This document shows, in pieces, positions 13,216-19,980 of a DNA stretch of 27,358 bases. The notes beneath the pieces are model-generated. The model was given only the letters and a program-made list of their open reading frames with translations. It did not search any database and was not told the origin of the DNA. Where the stretch lies: positions 1 through 27,358 of the forward strand of contig JAJYGM010000665.1 of NCBI GenBank assembly GCA_021785095.1, written 5' to 3'. The stretch comes from Actinomycetes bacterium (GTDB taxonomy: Bacteria > Actinomycetota > Acidimicrobiia > Acidimicrobiales > Bog-793). Position 1 is the first letter of the stretch; each line of letters starts with the position of its first letter. Position numbers and translations under genes: made by a program.

Positions 13216-14130
13216 TCAGACCGCGCGGTGGACGGGGCCCGCGACCTCGTCGACGAAACGGCCCATCGTCTCGAACCGTTCGCCTGCGTCCCGGCCGAGC
13301 GTGCGATCGGACAGGATGAACTCGGCGACGCCGAGCTCGGCGTAGGACCCGAGGATCTCGGAGATCTCGGCAGGCGAACCGAAGATCGAGGGCTGGCGGG
13401 TTGCCTGCTCACGGAGACGGGCGACTTCGGCGGGGTCGTCGTGCATGAACACGAGCGCCTGGGTGGAGCGCTCGAGGGTCGACGGATCGCGCCCCACCCG
13501 TTCGCAGTGGGCGTCGAGAACCGCCAGCTTGTGTGCGAGGGTCTCGGGGGTCCCCCAGTAGTTCCAGATGTCGGCGTGCCGAGCGGCGACGCCCATGGCG
13601 ATCTGCTCGCCGGAGACGCCGACGAGCAGCGGGAGATGCGTCTGAACCGGCTTCGGTTCACAGGGGGCGCGTTCGAGGTGGTACCAGCGGCCGTCGAAGT
13701 CGGACCACGTGTTGTCGAGGAGCGTGCGCACGACCTGGCAGGCCTCGTCGAGGCGGCCGAGCAGCTCTGCGTTCTCCGGCAGCGAGATGCCGTAGGCCTC
13801 GTGCTCGTTGCGCTGCCAGCCTGCGCCAAGGCCGAGCACGAGCCGGCCATTGCTGATCCGGTCGGTCGTGGCCGCCATCTTGGCGAGGATGGCAGGGTGC
13901 CGGTAGGTGTTCCCGGTCACGAGGACGCCGAGTCGCACGCGCTCGGTCCGCGCGGCGAGCGCCGCGAGCGTCGTCCATGCCTCGAGGCGCGGCTCGGCAG
14001 GCGGTGATGTCTGCGGCATGAAGTGGTCGGCGAGATAGACGGAGTCGTATCCGAGCCTCTCAGCCTCGAGAGCGGTCGCGAGCACGTCGTCGAACGGTCG
14101 CTCTGTCGCGATCCAGCAGCCGAGTCGCAT
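13216..14130 (-). CDS. LLM-class oxidoreductase, probably F420-dependent
   Basis: This is a 304-residue TIM-barrel protein of the luciferase-like monooxygenase superfamily. Recognisable blocks are the N-terminal strand (RLGCWIATERPFDDVLATALEAERLGYDSVYLADHF), the non-prolyl cis-peptide region (VRLGVLVTGNTYRHPAILAKMAATTDRISNGRL), then LGLGAGWQRNEHEAYG and LPLLVGVSGEQ. In actinobacteria most such proteins use deazaflavin F420, but FMN use cannot be excluded. The ATG has an AGGAAGGAG ribosome site just upstream. It lies 17 bases after the gene at 14148-15419, so both are probably one transcript. Substrate unknown. Confidence 0.88.
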   Translation of the reverse strand: MRLGCWIATERPFDDVLATALEAERLGYDSVYLADHFMPQTSPPAEPRLEAWTTLAALAARTERVRLGVLVTGNTYRHPAILAKMAATTDRISNGRLVLGLGAGWQRNEHEAYGISLPENAELLGRLDEACQVVRTLLDNTWSDFDGRWYHLERAPCEPKPVQTHLPLLVGVSGEQIAMGVAARHADIWNYWGTPETLAHKLAVLDAHCERVGRDPSTLERSTQALVFMHDDPAEVARLREQATRQPSIFGSPAEISEILGSYAELGVAEFILSDRTLGRDAGERFETMGRFVDEVAGPVHRAV

Positions 14131-14147
14131 CTCTCCTTCCTACCGGA

Positions 14148-15419
14148 TCAGCGACAGGATGCCGGCACGTCGACGGTGCCGATGCCGGAGGGGAGGATGG
14201 CGACAGTGGAGACGCTGGCGATCTTGTGACTGCCAGAGCTGCCGAGGCTGCCGGCGCCGGACGCCACTTCCGTCTCTGCGATGCCGGACACCTCCTCTGC
14301 CGGTCCGTCCGGCGTGGTGGAGGCGACGACCGAGCCGGACTCGAGGTCGACGCAGGCGAGGGTCGTCGCACCGTAGACGAAGCCCGGCCCGGAGCCCGTG
14401 GGCGCGATGGCAAGGGGTGTCAGCGTGGCGGGGACCGGGGCTGCAGACACAGGCGTGATCGCCAGCGGGTCGAGAGAGAGCCGGTCCACGGCGGTGCTCC
14501 CTGCGTTGCCGACGACAGCGAGCGCATCGGACGTGCCCGCGGCGAGCGCCTCGACCTCGCCACCGTGGGCGAGGGAGAGGCTCGAGACGACCTGCCCGCT
14601 CTCGAGATCGATCACCTCGAGCGCGGTCGAGGGTGCTGGAGGGACTGCGCTCGGCGTGAAGACGCTTACGACCGCGAGGTGTGCTCCTCGTACCACGGAG
14701 GCGTGCTGGACCACGACTCCGGGGAACGTGGCGAGCGAGCGGACGGAACCGGAGCTGCTGACGAGGTCGAGGGCGCGGCCGGTCGAGACCACGACAGAGC
14801 CAAAGCCGGCCGGCGCGGCAAGGAGCGTGACGCCGTAGCCGCGTCCGAGCGGGATCGATCGGCGTTCGGCCAGCGACGTCGGGTCGAGCTCGTGCAAGGT
14901 GAGGCGGTACGGCGCCTCGTCGAGACGGCCGCCGAGCGCGAGACGGGCCTCGCCGAACCAGACGGCATCCGAGGTGGCAAGGAGGGAGCTTGCGACGGGA
15001 GCCGCTCTCGCGAATTCGGCCGAAGCGACGGCGCCGGCAGATAGCGACCGAGAGCGGCCGGGGAACACCTCGAGAACGCGCAGGGCCGTCTCCTCGGCCC
15101 CGCACGCCTGCAGGGCGAGCAGCCCGCCGTGCCCGCCCGCTGTCACCGCCGCGAAGGTGCCGCGCTCGAGCGGGGTGAATGCCCACGCTCCGAGACGGGT
15201 AGGCACCCCCGACGAGGAGGCGGTCTGCGCAGGCAGGCAAGGTGGCAGCGGGTGTGATGCGGCGGCGTGATGTCTACGGGGTTGATCAGTGCTGATGATG
15301 CCGGCAGCAATCGCGGCAGCGCTCGCGGCTATGACGATCACCGCAACGGCGACAGAGGCTGCCGATGCTCCCCGCCGGCCCGGGATCAGCTTCCGACCCG
15401 TCGATTCCGCGCTCATCAC
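14148..15419 (-). CDS. Membrane-anchored repeat (propeller-like) protein, unknown function
   Basis: The protein has 423 residues. A basic N-terminus (TGRKLIPGRRG) and one transmembrane helix (ASVAVAVIVIAASAAAIAAGII, about 20-42) place the rest outside the cell. The outer part is a series of beta-rich units with recurring patterns such as LEVIDLESGQVVSSLSLAHGGEVEALAAG and LACVDLESGSVVAS, as in WD/PQQ-type beta-propellers. No catalytic motif is seen. Two to four cysteines could form disulfides. It lies between an Rpf-like gene and an LLM oxidoreductase on the same strand. I do not recognise the family. Confidence 0.7.
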   Translation of the reverse strand: MMSAESTGRKLIPGRRGASAASVAVAVIVIAASAAAIAAGIISTDQPRRHHAAASHPLPPCLPAQTASSSGVPTRLGAWAFTPLERGTFAAVTAGGHGGLLALQACGAEETALRVLEVFPGRSRSLSAGAVASAEFARAAPVASSLLATSDAVWFGEARLALGGRLDEAPYRLTLHELDPTSLAERRSIPLGRGYGVTLLAAPAGFGSVVVSTGRALDLVSSSGSVRSLATFPGVVVQHASVVRGAHLAVVSVFTPSAVPPAPSTALEVIDLESGQVVSSLSLAHGGEVEALAAGTSDALAVVGNAGSTAVDRLSLDPLAITPVSAAPVPATLTPLAIAPTGSGPGFVYGATTLACVDLESGSVVASTTPDGPAEEVSGIAETEVASGAGSLGSSGSHKIASVSTVAILPSGIGTVDVPASCR

Positions 15420-15520
15420 CGTGCAAGACGACGCTACAGGTCCCGGTCTTGCAGCGGATGTCGGGCCGGCGGGGTATCCGAGCGATCAGGCCAATCTCGC
15501 GGATCTGTGTTGCGTGCCGC

Positions 15521-16180
15521 TCAGTAGAGGCCGAGCGTAGCCGCGCACTGCGGCCACTGGCCCCAACCCGAGCGGGCTTGCAGCTCTGCCGCCGCCTGGT
15601 CCTGCACCGCCGGCGGGGCATCGCTCGGCAACCCGGTGTAACCGAGGCCGTACCAGGTCGAGAGCGAGAACTGATAGGCGCCGTAGTACCCGTTGCCGGT
15701 GTTCTCGGCGTAGTTGTCACCGGACTCGCAGACCCGCAGCTCGTACCACACACCTCCGGACGGTGCCGCCGGCGCTGCCGGTGCGGCTGTCGTGGTGGTC
15801 GTGGTGGTGGTGGGCGGCGGGGGAGGCGGCGGTGGCGGTGGCGGTGGTGCGACGACGGCTATGACGTGTTTCGCCTTGTGGTGGTGGACGACCGGAAGGC
15901 CGGTGGCGTTGCTCAGCTCCGCGTGCCGGGTACGGCGCGCGTTGTGGACGGCTACGAGGTCTCGGCCGTCATGAACGTCCGGCCCCTTGTGGCCGGGCAA
16001 GATTCGGTCGCTACGCGTGCGCGCGGCGAGGGCGTTTGCGGCGATGCTGCCGCTTCCGTGGTGGGCAGCGCTCTTCGCGCTGGTGAGCACGGAATTGAAG
16101 GTGCCGGCGGTGGTGCCGGCGATGGCGCTCGCTCCGAGCGCCGTGAACGCGGTCAGCGCGATCAGGGGGTGCTTGCGCAT
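15521..16180 (-). CDS. Secreted Rpf-like / transglycosylase-domain protein
   Basis: This 219-residue secreted protein has a signal peptide (MRKHPLIALTAFTALGASAIAG) and a low-complexity middle with a run of 12 Pro and 8 Thr. The C-terminal domain starts at VWYELRVCESGDNY (E152 is the catalytic-type Glu) and continues GYYGAYQFSLSTWYGLGYTGLP and AAELQARSGWGQWPQC. This is the resuscitation-promoting-factor / lysozyme-like fold that cuts peptidoglycan during growth resumption. GGAGGAG lies just upstream of the ATG. The leader is about 350 bases, in line with RNA-level control known for some actinobacterial rpf genes. Confidence 0.88.
   Translation of the reverse strand: MRKHPLIALTAFTALGASAIAGTTAGTFNSVLTSAKSAAHHGSGSIAANALAARTRSDRILPGHKGPDVHDGRDLVAVHNARRTRHAELSNATGLPVVHHHKAKHVIAVVAPPPPPPPPPPPPTTTTTTTTAAPAAPAAPSGGVWYELRVCESGDNYAENTGNGYYGAYQFSLSTWYGLGYTGLPSDAPPAVQDQAAAELQARSGWGQWPQCAATLGLY
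15788..15847 (-). repeat. Pro/Thr homopolymer-coding repeat in the Rpf-like gene
   Basis: Twelve Pro codons (15847-15812) followed by eight Thr codons (15811-15788) make a GGN/GTN-rich low-complexity stretch. It encodes a stiff, likely wall-spanning linker between the N-terminal part and the muralytic domain, and is likely to vary in length between strains. Confidence 0.85.
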
Positions 16181-16534
16181 CGTGCTCCTCCTTGGGAGTT
16201 CGGAAACCCCGGTGGGCTCCAGGTGGGGGTGCTGATGCGGGCAGCCCGTCTTCTCTGCATGCGGCTCGTGGCACGATGCCGGAAGGGCGGGTCGTGTCGG
16301 GACGCTGTGGCATCCATTCGAGGTGCAGACGGGAACGGCCCTGTGTGCTGGGTTGGTGACGCGACTCCTTTTGTCCGTCTGGTCAGGACTGGGTCATGAC
16401 GACGATGTGCAGGACGCGGCGCGTTGCCGTACCGGCATGGCCACGTGCACAGGGCGACTTCGTCGACCCTCGTCCCCGGGATCCCACCCACCGGGGCACT
16501 GCAGCACCGTCCGTCTGTCGGAATGTGTGTGGTC
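16181..16534 (-). promoter_or_regulatory. Long untranslated leader of the Rpf-like gene
   Basis: From the promoter at 16535-16563 to the ATG there are about 350 bases with no supported gene. On the minus strand it can form a hairpin at 16496-16474 (CCCCGG / CCGGGG, 11-base loop). A longer pairing joins AGACGG with CCGTCT about 40 bases apart. Some actinobacterial rpf genes are controlled by a cyclic-di-AMP riboswitch, but I could not match its conserved blocks here. Confidence 0.4.
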
Positions 16535-16563
16535 ACTGTAGCGAGCACCGCGACCGCGGGCAA
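16535..16563 (-). promoter_or_regulatory. Housekeeping-type promoter of the Rpf-like gene
   Basis: Minus strand: TTGCCC (16563-16558), 17-base spacer, TACAGT (16540-16535). This is a good sigma-70 pair in a GC-rich genome, lying between surE and the Rpf-like gene. The rest of the gap up to 16711 shows nothing further. Confidence 0.5.
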
Positions 16564-16711
16564 GCGCTCAACGCTGCCGGATCACGAATCTCCTGCTCAG
16601 CGAGCTGAGCTTGCCCCCAGAAGGCAACCTGCACTCTCAGCGGCTGCGCTGTCACGCTCTGTTCGCGGGGCGGGTCGAGTGGGCCGCCCGGTTTGCGCCC
16701 TCCCCCGGCGG

Positions 16712-17566
16712 CTATGCCGCCGGTCCGTCCGCCTGCGCCTCGAGGCCGAGAGGGATGCCGAGAGAGGCGCCGACCGCCTCGATCGCGGTGGCCACGGCGT
16801 CGCGGACCTCCGGGCGCGACTCCTCGGCCACGCTCGCGAGCGGGGTGACCGTGGCATAGCCGAGGGCGGTAAGCGTCTCGTCACTCTCGTCGCCGGGCGG
16901 AGCCTCTCCGAAACCCAGCTCGAGCTGCATCCTCGTCCCTCCCGCGGCATCGACGAGAGCCGAGCGGATGAGGCCGCTCCGAGCGAGCTTCGCCCATCGG
17001 ATCAGCTCGCCGAGGGGGAGGTTGGGGACGTTGCAGCTCACGACCGTGCGCGGCGGGGCGGTGGCGACAAGGGCCGCCAGCTCGGCCGCGATGGTGGCTG
17101 CCGTCTCGAAGTGGATCGTCGACTCGCCGGCTGACTCGAACAAGGCGAAGGGTCCGGACTGGATGCTCACGGCGAGGCCGCGCTTGTTGAAGTGCACCGC
17201 CGTGAGAGCCGCACCGATCGTTCCGGAGTGGAGCACAGCGCGGCCGACGTTGCGGCCGGGATTGATGCCGGCGACGACGAGGTCCGGCGGCGGGCCGTAC
17301 GCCCCGAGGCAACCGGCGATCACGATGAGGGCCGGCAGCGCCTCGACGGCGAGGACTTCGATGCCCTCGAGACCGGGCGGCGAGACGGCCGCCACGTCGA
17401 TCCCGTCGTGCATGGTGTGGAGAGGTCCCACTCCTGCTCCGGCGCCGCTCGCCTCGGTGGCGGGCGCCGCGACGATGACGTCGGCGCCGGTCGCCTGAAG
17501 CGCTCGGGCCAGGTGAGCCAGACCGGGGGCGTCGACACCGTCGTCATTGGTGATAAGGAGCCGCAC
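16712..17566 (-). CDS. surE: 5'/3'-nucleotidase SurE
   Basis: SurE is a cytosolic metal-dependent phosphatase acting on nucleoside monophosphates and short polyphosphates, linked to stress survival. The 284-residue protein starts VRLLITNDDGVDAPG, giving the metal-binding D8 and D9, then S40 (EASGAG) and N92 (GINPGRNVG), the full family set. It is slightly longer than usual (about 250). GTG 17566 is the start, since the family motif begins at once; the open frame upstream overlaps the divergent gene. No ribosome site is present and a -10-like TATGGT lies six bases upstream, so the mRNA may be leaderless. Confidence 0.92.
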   Translation of the reverse strand: MRLLITNDDGVDAPGLAHLARALQATGADVIVAAPATEASGAGAGVGPLHTMHDGIDVAAVSPPGLEGIEVLAVEALPALIVIAGCLGAYGPPPDLVVAGINPGRNVGRAVLHSGTIGAALTAVHFNKRGLAVSIQSGPFALFESAGESTIHFETAATIAAELAALVATAPPRTVVSCNVPNLPLGELIRWAKLARSGLIRSALVDAAGGTRMQLELGFGEAPPGDESDETLTALGYATVTPLASVAEESRPEVRDAVATAIEAVGASLGIPLGLEAQADGPAA

Positions 17567-17571
17567 GTCAC

Positions 17572-17578
17572 TACCATA
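17572..17578. promoter_or_regulatory. Shared -10-like element between divergent surE and epimerase genes
   Basis: TACCATA can be read as TACCAT on the plus strand (eight bases before GTG 17586) and TATGGT on the minus strand (six bases before GTG 17566). Only 19 bases separate the two start codons and neither has a ribosome site. This fits two leaderless mRNAs from one overlapping promoter. -35 elements are not clear. Confidence 0.4.
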
Positions 17579-17585
17579 CCGAGGC

Positions 17586-18545
17586 GTGCCCGAGGGGTTG
17601 GAGCCGCCGTCCGGGCGGCAGTTCGAGCTCGTGCACGGCTCTGCTGTCGCCGTCGTGACAGAAGTGGGCGGAGGCATCCGAACCTTCGAGGTCGACGGCG
17701 ACCCGGTGCTGTTCGGCTACGAGGCCGATGCACTGTGCTCCGGCGGTCGCGGGCAGGTCCTCGCGCCCTGGCCTAACCGCCTGGCCGACGGGAGCTACCG
17801 GTGGCTCGGTGTCGAGGGAGCAGCCGCCTGGGACGAGCCGGAGCGGCGCAACGCCATCCACGGCCTTGTCCGGTGGTTGCGTTGGCGCGGCGAGCAGCAT
17901 TCGCGGAGCGCTGTCACGATGTCGACGCGGATCGAGCCGCAGCCCGGCTATCCCTGGCGGGTCGAGCTGGCGGTGCGTTACGAGCTCGGCACCGGGACCG
18001 GCTCTCAGACCGAGGACGGCGGTGGAGCCGGCTCGGCGGCCCTGACCCTCGAGGTGACGGCGTCCAATCGCTCTGCCACGGCGGCGCCGTTCGGGATCGG
18101 GTTCCACCCGTACGTCTTCGCGGGGGAGTTGCTCGCCGACTCCTGCGAGATGGAGCTCGCCGCCTCCACGCGCCTCTTGACGGACGAGCGCGGCCTTCCC
18201 GTCGGCACGACGGATGTGAGGGGCACCGAGTACGACTTCAGCTCGCCCCGGCGTGTGGGGACGACCCGGCTGGACGACTGCCTCACCGGTCTCGCGGGGC
18301 CGTGGCGGGCGCGGGTCACCCGCGCGGACGGCCGGTTCGTGACGGTCGCGGCCGGGGCCGAATTCCCCTTCGCGATGGTGTTCACGGCCGACACCTTGGC
18401 GGGCGACGACCGGCGGCGCGGCATCGCGATCGAGCCGATGACCTGCCCGCCGAACGCGCTCGTGAGCGGCGAGGGCCTGATCGTGCTCGAGGCCGCCGGT
18501 GCCACCACCTGGCGGGGCCGGGTCGAGATCGCTACTGGACGGTGA
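17586..18545 (+). CDS. Aldose 1-epimerase (galactose mutarotase-like)
   Basis: This 319-residue beta-sandwich protein belongs to the mutarotase superfamily, which interconverts alpha and beta anomers of sugars. Family marks: PWPNRLADGSYRW near the start, NAIHGLVRW (active-site His), FHPYV (second His) and AIEPMTCPPNA (catalytic Glu). GTG 17586 is used; an upstream start would overlap the surE coding region. The sugar cannot be told from the sequence; no galactose operon is nearby. The 3' end overlaps the convergent L,D-transpeptidase gene by 14 bases. Confidence 0.88.
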   Translation: MPEGLEPPSGRQFELVHGSAVAVVTEVGGGIRTFEVDGDPVLFGYEADALCSGGRGQVLAPWPNRLADGSYRWLGVEGAAAWDEPERRNAIHGLVRWLRWRGEQHSRSAVTMSTRIEPQPGYPWRVELAVRYELGTGTGSQTEDGGGAGSAALTLEVTASNRSATAAPFGIGFHPYVFAGELLADSCEMELAASTRLLTDERGLPVGTTDVRGTEYDFSSPRRVGTTRLDDCLTGLAGPWRARVTRADGRFVTVAAGAEFPFAMVFTADTLAGDDRRRGIAIEPMTCPPNALVSGEGLIVLEAAGATTWRGRVEIATGR

Positions 18546-19869
18546 CGAGCGTCCCGAGCGGGGTGAACGGGTAGACGGTCTGGGCCGCGCTGAACGTCAT
18601 CTCGACGCAGCCGAGGCTCTGTGGGTAGCCGTAACCGGGCCGGATGAAACCGTGCAGTGCGTCACCGCCGTGGAAGTAGCTCACCCACGGGATCCCCGGA
18701 TCGCTGTAGTAGGAGCCGTTCGGATTGGTCCCGCTCATCGTGGTCGTCACGTAGCGGGCGAAGACGGGCCACGTGCCGGGCTGTGTCGGCGACTGCGGGA
18801 TCCCGGTGTTGGCGAGCGTCGTGAAGACGTACACGCCGTCGCGCCAGACACTCACGTGCTCGGGGAGCGTCGTCGTCACGTACACGTAGTCATACGGTGC
18901 CGTCGAGACCTGGTGGGCAGCCGCCGCCTTCAAGAGCGCGCCCCAGACGAGCGGCCCGGCCACCCCGTCAGCGCCGAGGCCGTGTGCCGCCTCGAATTGC
19001 ATGACGGCCCCCGTCGTGACGACGTTGGCGGTACCTGCCTGCCAGAGAGCAGCGAGCGACGGCGGGATCTGCGAGAAGCGCCACTTGAACTGCCCTGCCA
19101 AGGGCTGCAAGGGGATGTCGGCTGCATTCGAGGGCTCGTAATCGGTCGTAGCCGGCGCGGAGGGTGCGGAAAGAAGTGCCGTGCTGCCGCTGCCACCGGG
19201 TGCAGGGGGAACTGCAGAGGCCGCTGCCGCCGCCGCCGTCGTGGCTGTGCCTACCGCTCCGGACGTCCCATTCGGCGTGAAGGACACGGGCAGGTAGCCG
19301 AGCTCGGCCAGGAGCTCCTGGAGGCGGAGAACGGAAGCACCCTTCACGACGAAGGTGGCCGTGGCCGGGCGGCCGAGCGCGATGCCACGATTGCTTCGCA
19401 CCGAGGCCGGGACGACGACCGTCTCCTTCGAGTAGGGCGCGTAGTTCCCGAGCGGGTGGAAGCGCAGCGTCCGCCGCCCGCTGTGGACCCACGAGCCCGA
19501 GACGGCGGGGGAGAGCGATGGCAGTGGCGTGTCACTTGCGAGCGGCTGGCTGAACTTGACCGTGATCGCGGCTTGGAACCCGACGGCGCCCGACGCGCGA
19601 TCCGGCGAGATCGACAGCACCGAGATCGGCTTAGGTGGTCCGAGCGGGTGGTGATGGTGGTGAGCGTGCTGGTGCGTGCCGCTCGTACCGCTCGTACCGT
19701 GTGTGGACTCGAGTGTCGCCGGCGTGCGCCCGGAGGATCCGTGGGCCGCGAGGACTGCGGCGAGCCCGCCTCCGACGGCGACCACGAGCGCCGCGCCGAC
19801 CATGAGCGCGGGCATGGCGAGCGAGCCTCTCGACCCCGACTTGTGTGCTCCTCTCGGCTTGCGCGTCAT
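18532..19869 (-). CDS. L,D-transpeptidase (YkuD) with Ig-like and peptidoglycan-binding-like domains
   Basis: This 445-residue exported protein would make 3-3 cross-links in peptidoglycan or attach proteins to it. Order: basic N-terminus, membrane helix or signal anchor (about 19-42), a His-rich linker (HQHAHHHHHP), an Ig-like domain (about 80-175) as in actinobacterial Ldts, an Ala/Gly/Ser-rich insert, a peptidoglycan-binding-like segment (GAVMQFEAAHGLGADGVAGPLVW), then the YkuD domain. The catalytic motif is H406 (ALHGFIR) with S418-x-G-C421 (SLGCVEM). The His run could bind metal. Nearby wall-related genes (Rpf-like) fit an envelope role. Confidence 0.9.
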   Translation of the reverse strand: MTRKPRGAHKSGSRGSLAMPALMVGAALVVAVGGGLAAVLAAHGSSGRTPATLESTHGTSGTSGTHQHAHHHHHPLGPPKPISVLSISPDRASGAVGFQAAITVKFSQPLASDTPLPSLSPAVSGSWVHSGRRTLRFHPLGNYAPYSKETVVVPASVRSNRGIALGRPATATFVVKGASVLRLQELLAELGYLPVSFTPNGTSGAVGTATTAAAAAASAVPPAPGGSGSTALLSAPSAPATTDYEPSNAADIPLQPLAGQFKWRFSQIPPSLAALWQAGTANVVTTGAVMQFEAAHGLGADGVAGPLVWGALLKAAAAHQVSTAPYDYVYVTTTLPEHVSVWRDGVYVFTTLANTGIPQSPTQPGTWPVFARYVTTTMSGTNPNGSYYSDPGIPWVSYFHGGDALHGFIRPGYGYPQSLGCVEMTFSAAQTVYPFTPLGTLVTVQ

Positions 19870-19980
19870 ATTTCCACCACGGCGGATCCTACCCTGCCTC
19901 CGGGTTGGTTTGAACCGCGCTGGAGAGGAAAAGTTGCAGGCTTGAGCGAGGCGCAGGGCTGCCGAGGCTGCCGGGTGACG

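Noticed and set aside
15788..15847. Microsatellite or CRISPR-like repeat
   Set aside because: It is an in-frame Pro/Thr linker of a secreted protein, with no spacers.
16181..16540. Cyclic-di-AMP (ydaO-type) riboswitch upstream of the Rpf-like gene
   Set aside because: Suggested by the gene family, but I could not find the conserved sequence blocks of that RNA by eye.
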